Assembly (NCBI RefSeq): GCF_900156055.1
Contig: NZ_FTMQ01000010.1
Span: 1-53,922 of the forward strand
Direction: 5' to 3'
Length of the DNA stretch: 53,922 bases
Source: Rhizobium sp. RU33A
GTDB lineage: Bacteria > Pseudomonadota > Alphaproteobacteria > Rhizobiales > Rhizobiaceae
Positions 46,780 to 53,922 of this stretch are shown here, in pieces; within the stretch, counting starts at the first letter, position 1, and every line of letters starts with the position of its first letter. A program made the translations under genes and the position numbers. Under the pieces are notes generated by a model. That model was given only the letters and a program-made list of their open reading frames with translations. It made no database searches and was not told the DNA's origin.

Positions 46780-49700
46780 TCAACCCGACTTCGCCAACTC
46801 CGCCAACTGCGTCATCACCACCGCGGCCCCCGAAAGCCGCTTTTCCGGCGTCGGGAGGTCGCGGGTGAGGAACACCGAGTGGTCTGCCCTGATCTTGGCC
46901 ATGCTGCCCTGCTTCGCGATATAACCAACGAGCGCTGCCGGGTTCGGGAACTGCTTGCCGCGGAACTGGACGACGACGCCCTTGGGGCCGGCTTCCAGCT
47001 TCTCGACATTGGCCGTACGGCACAGCGCCTTGATGTAGACGACTTTCAACAGGTGCTGGACCTCGATCGGCATGGGACCGAAGCGGTCGATCAATTCGGC
47101 GCCGAATCCGTCGATCTCTCTGAGGTCGTCGAGCTCGCCGAGGCGGCGATAGAGTGCCATGCGCAGATGCAGATCCGGCACGTAGTTTTCCGGGATCATG
47201 ACCGAGGTGCCGACCTGGATCTGCGGCGACCAGCCGGTATCGACCACTTCATCGACACCCTTCACCTCGGCGACCGCCTCTTCCAGCATCTGCTGGTAGA
47301 GCTCAAAGCCGACTTCCTTGATATGGCCGGACTGTTCCTCGCCGAGCAGATTGCCGGCGCCACGGATATCGAGGTCGTGGCTGGCAAGCTGGAAGCCGGC
47401 GCCGAGCGTGTCGAGCGACTGCAGGACCTTCAGGCGCCGTTCGGCACCCGCCGTCAGCACCTTGTTGACCGGGAGCGTCAGGAGCGCGAAGGCGCGGACC
47501 TTGGAGCGACCCACACGGCCACGGATCTGGTAGAGCTGGGCCAGACCGAACATGTCGGCGCGGTGGACGATCAGCGTGTTTGCCGTGGGCACATCGAGGC
47601 CCGATTCGACGATGGTCGTCGAGAGCAGCACGTCATAGCGGCCCTCGTAGAAGGCGTTCATGATGTCTTCGAGCTCGCCGGCAGCCATCTGGCCATGGGC
47701 GATCGCCACCTTCAGCTCCGGCACGTTCTCGTCGAGGAAGCTTTTCACATCCGCGAGATCGGCGAGACGCGGGCAGACATAAAAACTCTGGCCGCCGCGA
47801 TAATGCTCGCGCATCAGCGTCTCGCGAATGACGAGCGGATCGAAAGGCGAGATGAAGGTGCGGACCGCCATACGGTCCACCGGCGGCGTGGTGATCAGCG
47901 AGAGTTCGCGCACGCCGGTCATGGCAAGCTGCAGGGTACGCGGGATCGGGGTCGCCGACAGCGTCAGGACGTGAACGTCCGACTTCAGCTCCTTCAGCCG
48001 TTCCTTGTGCTTGACGCCGAAATGCTGCTCCTCGTCGATGATCAGCAGGCCGAGATTGGCGAAGCTAACGCCGGTGCCGAGCAGCGCATGCGTGCCAACG
48101 ACGATGTCGGTCTTGCCGTCTGCGACTTCCTTCTTGACGAGGTTAAGCTCCTTCGTGCCGACAAGGCGCGAGGCCTGCTGGACGCGGATCGGCAGCCCCC
48201 GGAAGCGTTCGGAGAAGGTCTTGAAATGCTGGCGGGCCAGCAGTGTGGTCGGCACGACAACGGCGACCTGGATACCGTTCATCGCGGCGATGAAGGCAGC
48301 ACGAAGCGCCACTTCCGTCTTGCCGAACCCGACGTCGCCGCAGACGAGCCGGTCCATGGGGCGGCCAGCGCCAAGGTCAGAGCGGACGGATTCGATGGCC
48401 GTTTCCTGGTCTTCCGTTTCGTCATAGGGGAAACGGGCAGCGAATTCGTCGTAGAGGCCTTCCTGAGTCGTCAGGACCGGTGCAGAGCGGGTCATGCGTT
48501 CGGCGGCGATGCGGATCAGGGCACCCGCCATGTCGAGTAGGCGCTTCTTGAGCTTGGCCTTGCGCATCTGCCAGGCGCCGCCGCCCAGCTTGTCGAGCTG
48601 CACCTCGGTCGCCTCGCCGCCATAGCGCGAGAGAAGATCGATGTTTTCGACCGGCAGGAAGAGCTTGGCGTCGTCGGCATAACGCAGTTCAAGGCAGGCA
48701 TGCGGGGCACCCGCTGCCTCAATGGTGCGCAGACCGACGAACCGGCCGATGCCGTGTTCGGCATGCACGACGATCGAGCCTTCGTCGATACCGGCTACTT
48801 CCGAGATGAAATCGGCGGCCCGCTTGCGGCGCTTGGAGCGGCGGACCATGCGGTCGCCGAGAATGTCCTGTTCGCCGATGATGACGAGATCGTCTGTCTC
48901 GAAGCCACCTTCGAGGCTGAGAACGGCGGTACCCGCCTCGCCTTTCTTCAGCTTGTCGACATCTTTAAGTGCTGCGACCGGTACCAGCCGCTCCAGGCCG
49001 TGTTCGTTGAGCACCTGCAGCAGGCGATCGAGCGAACCTTCCGACCAGCCGGACACCACGACTTTGGAGCCGGCAGCGCGCTTGTCGGCGATATAGGTGA
49101 CGGCCTGGCCGAAGACATTGGCACGATTGCCTTCTTCGCTGCTCGCCTCATTGGCAGACTTCGCCCAGCGCGGTGTCGGTCGGGCCTCGACCTCGATCAC
49201 CTTGCGGCTCTCGCCACTGGCTTCGGCAAACGGCGTGATGCGGATCGGATCGAATGCGTCGAGCGCCTTGCCGAATTCGCCAGCGCCGAGATAGAGCCGC
49301 TCCGGTGGAACCGGCTTGTAGGGCGTGCCCTGGGCGAGATGGCCCTTGCCGGGCGTTGCCGAGTTGAGGCGTGCCTCGTAATAGTCTCGGATCAGCTTGG
49401 CGCGTTCTTCGGCTGCCTCACGCACGGTATGGTCAGTGACCATACGGAAGCCACGCAAATAATCGAAGGTGGTTTCCAGCTTGTCGTAGAACATCGGGAG
49501 CCAATGCTCCATGCCGGCATACCGGCGCCCCTCCGAGACTGCGGCATAGAGCGCGTCATCGCGGGTGGCGGCTCCAAAGAGAGAGAGATAGTTCTTGCGA
49601 AACCGGCTGATGCTTTCCGGCGTCAGCGTCACCTCGCTCATCGGATTGAGATCAAGCGAACGGACCTGTGCGATCGTCCGCTGGCTTGCCGGATCGAAGG

Positions 49701-50289
49701 AGCGGATGCTTTCGAGTGTGTCGCCGAAGAAATCGAGACGAACAGGCTCTTCCGCACCAGGCACGAAGACATCGAGAATGCCGCCGCGCACGGCGAATTC
49801 GCCAACCTCGCGCACCGTCGCGACGCGGTCGAAACCGTTGCGTTCCAGACGCGCGGCAATGTCGTCCATACGCACCTGGTTGCCGGGCTTCGCCGAAAAA
49901 CCGAGGCTGTCGATGACATCAGCCGGTGCCACCTTCTGCAGCATGGCATTGACCGTCACCAGCACGATTGCCGGATGCGGATTGAGATAGAGCGCAATCA
50001 AACCCGACAGTGCCGCCAATCGCCGGGCCGAAACATCAGCGGACGGTGAGACGCGGTCGTAAGGCAGACAGTCCCAGGCCGGCAGGCTTAAGACCGGAAT
50101 GTCCGGCGCTGCGAAGCTCAGTGTCTGCTCGAGGTTCTGCAGCCGCTGCCCGTCGGATACCACATAGGCGACAGGTTTCCCCTGACGCGCCAGTTCGGCG
50201 AGGATGAAGGCATCCATGCCGTCGGGTACATGAGAAAGCGTCAGCGCGGATTGTGCGCCGACAATCCGCTTCACATCGATCAGGGACAT
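46780..50289 (-). CDS. mfd: Transcription-repair coupling factor
   Basis: Removes stalled RNA polymerase and recruits UvrA. It has 1,169 residues, full length. In order it shows a UvrB-like N-terminal region, the RNA-polymerase-interacting domain, a RecG-like translocase (Walker A CGDVGFGKTEVALR, DEEQHFGVKHKERLK, TLSATPIPRTLQLAMTG, motif VI QIRGRVGRS) and the C-terminal TRCF domain. It follows sdhE by 5 bases. It acts with uvrA, encoded in the same window. Confidence 0.97.
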   Translation of the reverse strand: MSLIDVKRIVGAQSALTLSHVPDGMDAFILAELARQGKPVAYVVSDGQRLQNLEQTLSFAAPDIPVLSLPAWDCLPYDRVSPSADVSARRLAALSGLIALYLNPHPAIVLVTVNAMLQKVAPADVIDSLGFSAKPGNQVRMDDIAARLERNGFDRVATVREVGEFAVRGGILDVFVPGAEEPVRLDFFGDTLESIRSFDPASQRTIAQVRSLDLNPMSEVTLTPESISRFRKNYLSLFGAATRDDALYAAVSEGRRYAGMEHWLPMFYDKLETTFDYLRGFRMVTDHTVREAAEERAKLIRDYYEARLNSATPGKGHLAQGTPYKPVPPERLYLGAGEFGKALDAFDPIRITPFAEASGESRKVIEVEARPTPRWAKSANEASSEEGNRANVFGQAVTYIADKRAAGSKVVVSGWSEGSLDRLLQVLNEHGLERLVPVAALKDVDKLKKGEAGTAVLSLEGGFETDDLVIIGEQDILGDRMVRRSKRRKRAADFISEVAGIDEGSIVVHAEHGIGRFVGLRTIEAAGAPHACLELRYADDAKLFLPVENIDLLSRYGGEATEVQLDKLGGGAWQMRKAKLKKRLLDMAGALIRIAAERMTRSAPVLTTQEGLYDEFAARFPYDETEDQETAIESVRSDLGAGRPMDRLVCGDVGFGKTEVALRAAFIAAMNGIQVAVVVPTTLLARQHFKTFSERFRGLPIRVQQASRLVGTKELNLVKKEVADGKTDIVVGTHALLGTGVSFANLGLLIIDEEQHFGVKHKERLKELKSDVHVLTLSATPIPRTLQLAMTGVRELSLITTPPVDRMAVRTFISPFDPLVIRETLMREHYRGGQSFYVCPRLADLADVKSFLDENVPELKVAIAHGQMAAGELEDIMNAFYEGRYDVLLSTTIVESGLDVPTANTLIVHRADMFGLAQLYQIRGRVGRSKVRAFALLTLPVNKVLTAGAERRLKVLQSLDTLGAGFQLASHDLDIRGAGNLLGEEQSGHIKEVGFELYQQMLEEAVAEVKGVDEVVDTGWSPQIQVGTSVMIPENYVPDLHLRMALYRRLGELDDLREIDGFGAELIDRFGPMPIEVQHLLKVVYIKALCRTANVEKLEAGPKGVVVQFRGKQFPNPAALVGYIAKQGSMAKIRADHSVFLTRDLPTPEKRLSGAAVVMTQLAELAKSG

Positions 50290-50294
50290 ATCAG

Positions 50295-50609
50295 TTACTT
50301 TGCAGCGGTTTCTTCGCCGGTCACCGGTGAGAAATCCGGGCGCAGGGCGGCTATGCGTTCGAAGAGTGGTGTCTGGAGATGGGCCGGCACGGGATCGGCG
50401 CCGGTAATGTAGCGGACGAGATCGTTGTCCTCTTCCACCATGATGCGTTCTAGCTCGTCGAGCTCCTCATCAGAGAGCTCGCTGATATGGGCCTCGCAGA
50501 ACTGGCCGAGCATCAGGTCCATCTCCCGGATGCCGCGATGCCAGCAGCGGAACAGGATGCGCCGACGGCGCGGATCGAGGTCGGCACTGCTTTTCACCAG
50601 TCCAGTCAT
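50295..50609 (-). CDS. sdhE: FAD assembly factor SdhE
   Basis: Promotes covalent FAD attachment to succinate dehydrogenase. It has 104 residues, all-helical, with the RGxxE motif in FRCWHRGIREMDLMLG and the following 'LSDEELDELERIM' helix. The position between recG and mfd is conserved in alphaproteobacteria. Confidence 0.92.
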   Translation of the reverse strand: MTGLVKSSADLDPRRRRILFRCWHRGIREMDLMLGQFCEAHISELSDEELDELERIMVEEDNDLVRYITGADPVPAHLQTPLFERIAALRPDFSPVTGEETAAK

Positions 50610-50704
50610 CTTGGCATCCTTCCAATTCTTCGGCCTCTATAGAGCAGCGACCGGCAAATGTCAGCTTGCCAAACCGGCATTTTGCGAGGCATTTTGCCCC
50701 CATC

Positions 50705-52810
50705 ATGCGTCCCCATCTTCTCGATCCCCTCTTTGCCTCCGTGGCTTCGCTCAGCGGAGTCGGTCCCAAACTTGCCCAGCTTCTCGCCACACTGCTCGGG
50801 CGCGAGGATGCCGAGGATGCGCGCGTCGTCGACCTGCTCTTCCTCGCGCCACACCGGCTGATCGACCGGCGCCACCAGCCGGGCATCGCCTATGCCCAAC
50901 AGGGCTCGCTGGTAACGATCACCGGCCGTGTCGACCGACATCTGCCGCCCCCGAAGGGCAAGAGCAACCTGCCCTACCGCGTGATGCTGCATGACGAGAC
51001 GGGGGAACTGGCGCTCACCTTCTTCCGGGTCAAGGGCAACTGGCTGGAAAAGGCACTGCCCGTTGACGAGATCGTCATGGTCTCAGGGAAAGTCGACTGG
51101 TTCAACGGCCGCGCCTCGATGGTCCATCCGGACCTGATGATGAAGGCGAGCGAGGCCGAGAGCCTGCCGCTGGTCGAGCCGCTTTATCCGCTGACGGCGG
51201 GGCTCGGACCCAAGGTGCTGCGCAAGGCCGTGGAAGCAGCGGTCGAGCGCATGCCTGAAATGCCGGAATGGGCGGATGCACCGCTCGCCACGAAACAAGG
51301 CTTCGCCAGCGTGCGCGAGAGCCTGGTGGCGCTTCACAATCCGCGCGACGAGAAGGACATCGACCCGCAAGCGCCAGCGAGACGCAGGCTCGCCTATGAC
51401 GAGTTTCTCGCCGGTCAGGTGTCGCTCGCCTTGGTGCGGCAGAAGCTCCGTAGGGTGCCGGGCGTGCCGGTCAAGCCGACGGGTGAGATCAGCGGAAAGA
51501 TCCGCGCCACCCTCCCCTTCACACCGACCAACAGCCAGGTGGCTGCGATCGACGACATCCTGAAGGACATGGCGACGGACCAGCGCATGCTGCGGCTCGT
51601 CCAGGGCGACGTCGGTGCTGGCAAGACGCTGGTGGCGCTGTTTGCCATGGCAGCCGCCGTCGAGGCGGGCGGGCAGGCCGTTCTGATGGCGCCGACGGAA
51701 ATCCTGGCGCGGCAGCATCATGCGACCCTTGCCAAGCTCGGCGCGCCAGCAGGCCTCCGGATTGAAGTGCTGACCGGCCGGACCAAAGGCAAGGAGCGCG
51801 AAGCAATCCTGGAGCGCATCGCATCCGGCGAAGCACAAATCGTCATCGGCACACACGCGCTCTTCCAGGATGCCGTCAGCTACAAGAACCTGACACTGGC
51901 AGTGGTCGACGAACAGCATCGCTTTGGCGTGCACCAACGCCTGCGGCTGACCTCCAAGGGCATCTCGCCACATATGCTGGTAATGACGGCAACGCCGATC
52001 CCGCGCACGCTGGTGCTGGCCGCCTTCGGCGACATGGACGTCTCCAAGCTCACCGAGAAGCCCGCAGGCCGCAAGCCGATCCAGACGGTCACCGTCCCGA
52101 TAGAGCGCGTGCCTGACGTCATCGAACGGCTCCGCTCGGCCATTGCGGAGGGCAAGAAGGCATATTGGATCTGCCCGCTGGTCGAGGAAACGGAAGAAAG
52201 CGAGCTGATGTCGGCCGAGGAGCGGCAGTCGGTGCTGGCGCAGTTCATCAAGGCGCCGATCGGCCTCGTGCATGGACGCATGGCGGGGCCGGAGAAGGAT
52301 GCCGCGATGCTCGCCTTCAAGAACGGCGAGACGCGGCTGCTGGTGGCCACCACAGTGGTCGAGGTCGGTGTCGATGTGCCCGATGCGACGATCATGGTCA
52401 TCGAACATGCCGAGCGCTTTGGCCTTGCCCAGCTGCATCAGCTGCGCGGTCGCGTGGGCCGCGGCGATGAGGCGTCGAGCTGCATCCTGCTCTACAAGGG
52501 GCCACTCGGCGAAACCGGAAAGGCACGGCTGTCGATCCTGCGCGATTCGGAGGACGGCTTCCTGATCGCCGAGGAGGATCTGAAGCTGCGCGGTGAAGGC
52601 GAATTGCTCGGCACCCGGCAATCGGGCACGCCAGGCTTCAAGATAGCCAGCCTCGAGCACCACGGAGATCTGCTGGAGATCGCCCGCAAAGATGCGGCCT
52701 ATCTGCTGGATCGAGACCCGGAACTCACTTCGGAGCGCGGAGAAGCTGTCAGGACGCTGCTCTACCTACATCGCCGCGACGAAGCGATCCGCTTCCTGCA
52801 TGCGGGGTGA
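50705..52810 (+). CDS. recG: ATP-dependent DNA helicase RecG
   Basis: Reverses stalled forks and branch-migrates junctions. It has 701 residues. The N-terminal wedge domain has an OB fold (SLVTITGRVDRHLPPPKGKS), then helicase domains: Walker A QGDVGAGKTLVALF, DEQHRFGVHQRLRL (DEQH box), TATPIPRTLVLAAFGD and motif VI QLRGRVGRGDEASSC. ATG 50705 gives the family start RPHLLDPLFASVASLSGVG; the frame is open to 50666. Confidence 0.96.
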   Translation: MRPHLLDPLFASVASLSGVGPKLAQLLATLLGREDAEDARVVDLLFLAPHRLIDRRHQPGIAYAQQGSLVTITGRVDRHLPPPKGKSNLPYRVMLHDETGELALTFFRVKGNWLEKALPVDEIVMVSGKVDWFNGRASMVHPDLMMKASEAESLPLVEPLYPLTAGLGPKVLRKAVEAAVERMPEMPEWADAPLATKQGFASVRESLVALHNPRDEKDIDPQAPARRRLAYDEFLAGQVSLALVRQKLRRVPGVPVKPTGEISGKIRATLPFTPTNSQVAAIDDILKDMATDQRMLRLVQGDVGAGKTLVALFAMAAAVEAGGQAVLMAPTEILARQHHATLAKLGAPAGLRIEVLTGRTKGKEREAILERIASGEAQIVIGTHALFQDAVSYKNLTLAVVDEQHRFGVHQRLRLTSKGISPHMLVMTATPIPRTLVLAAFGDMDVSKLTEKPAGRKPIQTVTVPIERVPDVIERLRSAIAEGKKAYWICPLVEETEESELMSAEERQSVLAQFIKAPIGLVHGRMAGPEKDAAMLAFKNGETRLLVATTVVEVGVDVPDATIMVIEHAERFGLAQLHQLRGRVGRGDEASSCILLYKGPLGETGKARLSILRDSEDGFLIAEEDLKLRGEGELLGTRQSGTPGFKIASLEHHGDLLEIARKDAAYLLDRDPELTSERGEAVRTLLYLHRRDEAIRFLHAG

Positions 52811-52822
52811 GATCCGGTTGGC

Positions 52823-53551
52823 TCAGGAACGGCCGGCACGCTTGGGTGGCTCGACCGGGTCGTCCGCCGCAAGGTCCTGAAACGCCGCCATGGCGTCCGC
52901 TACCGTCGGCTTGTATTCAGGCGTCACCAGACCGGCAGAGATCAGGAGTTTCACACCCTCTTCCGGGCTCATGTCGAGCAGCATCAGCTTGCTGCGCGGC
53001 ACGAACATCAGGAAGCCGGCGGTCGGCACAGGCGTCGGCGCCAGGAAAACGGCGACCATTTCCTCGCCATCCTGGTTCAGCCTCGCGGCGATTTCGCCCT
53101 TGGCATCCGACGAAATGAAGACCAGCGCCCAGGTTCCGGCGCGCGGGAACTCGATCAGGCCGACCTTCTTGAAGGAATTGCCCTGCTCCTTCAGCACCGT
53201 CTCGAAAATCTGCTTGGTGCTCTTGTAGACCGTGCGCACCAGCGGCATCCGGTTCAGGATGTTCTCGCTGTAGGAGACGATTGAGCGCCCGATCAAGTTA
53301 CGGCCGAGAAACCCGACAAGCGTGATGAACAGGATAGCGATCAGAAGGCCGGTGCCTGGAACGGCAAACGTCAGATAGGCTTCGGGATTGTAGCGATCCG
53401 GCAGATAGGGCTTCACCCAGCTGTCTGCCCAGCGGATAAAAGTCCAGGTCAGATAGATGGTGATCGCCATCGGCGCACAGATGATCAGGCCGGTCAGGAA
53501 GTTGTTCCTGAGCCGCGTCGCCATCGAAATTCTGTCTGAACCTTCGGTCAT
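52823..53551 (-). CDS. DUF502 family membrane protein
   Basis: An inner-membrane protein of about 242 residues. Two membrane helices lie near the N-terminus (NNFLTGLIICAPMAITIYLT and VPGTGLLIAILFITLVGFL), separated by a short loop. The cytosolic part contains the family's VYKSTKQIFETVLKEQGNSF, VGLIEFPRAGTW and VFLAPTPVPTAGFLMFVPR motifs. The function is unknown. The start is uncertain: ATG 53551 is chosen, with others up to 53590. It lies between recG and glmS as in other Rhizobiaceae. Confidence 0.9.
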   Translation of the reverse strand: MTEGSDRISMATRLRNNFLTGLIICAPMAITIYLTWTFIRWADSWVKPYLPDRYNPEAYLTFAVPGTGLLIAILFITLVGFLGRNLIGRSIVSYSENILNRMPLVRTVYKSTKQIFETVLKEQGNSFKKVGLIEFPRAGTWALVFISSDAKGEIAARLNQDGEEMVAVFLAPTPVPTAGFLMFVPRSKLMLLDMSPEEGVKLLISAGLVTPEYKPTVADAMAAFQDLAADDPVEPPKRAGRS

Positions 53552-53653
53552 GCCCACCGTCATTGTGCAGTGCCGTAACGCTGCGGACAATGCCGGACTG
53601 ACACCTAGGGCGCAAGAGCTAGAATTGGGGCAGCGGACTGCCCCACTCCGGGA

Positions 53654-53922
53654 TCACTCGACCGTGACGGACTTGGCGAGGTTACGCGGCTGGTCGACGT
53701 CTGTGCCCATAAAGACAGCCGTGTGATATGCAAGAAGCTGGATCGGGATGGAATACACCATCGGCGAAATGATCTCGGCGACGACGGGCAGCACGATGGT
53801 TGCCATGGTCTCAAGCTTCGAGGCGGTAGCGCCCTTCTCGTCGGTGATGAAGATGATCTTGCCGCCGCGGGCGGCCACCTCCTGCATGTTCGACACGGTC
53901 TTCTCGAAGAAGCGGTCGAAGG
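53654..53922 (-). CDS. glmS: Glutamine-fructose-6-phosphate aminotransferase, C-terminal end (cut by window edge)
   Basis: Only the last 88 residues plus stop are in the window. They belong to the second sugar-isomerase (SIS) domain: FDRFFEKTVSNMQEV, GGKIIFITDEKG, PMVYSIPIQLLAYHTAVFMG and the C-terminal tail GTDVDQPRNLAKSVTVE, which is diagnostic for GlmS. The enzyme makes glucosamine-6-phosphate for cell-wall synthesis. The glutaminase half lies off-window. Confidence 0.95.
   Translation of the reverse strand, partial: FDRFFEKTVSNMQEVAARGGKIIFITDEKGATASKLETMATIVLPVVAEIISPMVYSIPIQLLAYHTAVFMGTDVDQPRNLAKSVTVE

Overview
The window looks like core chromosome of an alphaproteobacterium of the Rhizobiaceae (Rhizobium/Agrobacterium/Sinorhizobium type). 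The evidence is the gene order rlpA-dac-tmk-holB-metG-tatD, gyrA-coaD-ppi-ppi-queA-tgt, ssb<->uvrA, glnB-glnA and mfd-sdhE-recG-DUF502-glmS, the high-GC codon use, and an alphaproteobacterial SOS box of the form GTTC-N7-GTTC. The genus cannot be fixed from the sequence alone.

Region 1 (1-7607) is accessory. A minus-strand operon encodes an IalB-family exported protein, a TpsB/FhaC-type outer-membrane transporter, a lipoprotein and a very large filamentous-haemagglutinin/CdiA-type exoprotein whose C-terminus lies beyond the left edge. Between this operon and a tRNA-Ser(TGA) gene lies a decayed fragment of a tyrosine recombinase, which suggests that the operon came in on an element inserted at that tRNA.

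Region 2 (7608-15390) is a plus-strand housekeeping block: RlpA, a DD-carboxypeptidase-like protein with altered active-site motifs, thymidylate kinase, DNA polymerase III delta', methionyl-tRNA synthetase, TatD and a PhnP-like metallo-hydrolase.

Region 3 (15391-17181) is the junction. It holds a XerCD/dif-like 28-mer. An ISNCY-type insertion sequence with a 5-bp target duplication directly abuts it. Gene direction flips from mostly plus to mostly minus here. Every GGGNAGGG (KOPS-type) octamer found by eye points toward the site from both sides (4 to its left on plus, 12 to its right on minus). I infer that this is the chromosome-dimer resolution site at the replication terminus.

Region 4 (17182-28990) is mostly minus strand: metallophosphoesterase, GH3 beta-glucosidase, tgt/queA (queuosine), two cyclophilins, coaD and gyrA. 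Between coaD and gyrA sit three very short plus-strand genes for single-pass membrane proteins. Two of them are each preceded by the same four-half-site palindromic element (TGAAC, TGAAC, NTTCA, NTTCA), probably an operator for an unknown regulator.

Region 5 (29186-53922) holds marC, the SOS-controlled ssb/uvrA pair, a VapBC/Phd-type toxin-antitoxin, a DUF72 protein, a Na/Pi symporter, the NAD(P)HX repair enzyme, the sigma-54-driven glnB-glnA nitrogen operon, two EamA transporters, hspQ behind a heat-shock-like promoter, a second IalB protein, an orphan peptide-binding protein, a DsbA-family protein, mfd, sdhE, recG, a DUF502 membrane protein and the 3' end of glmS, cut by the right edge.
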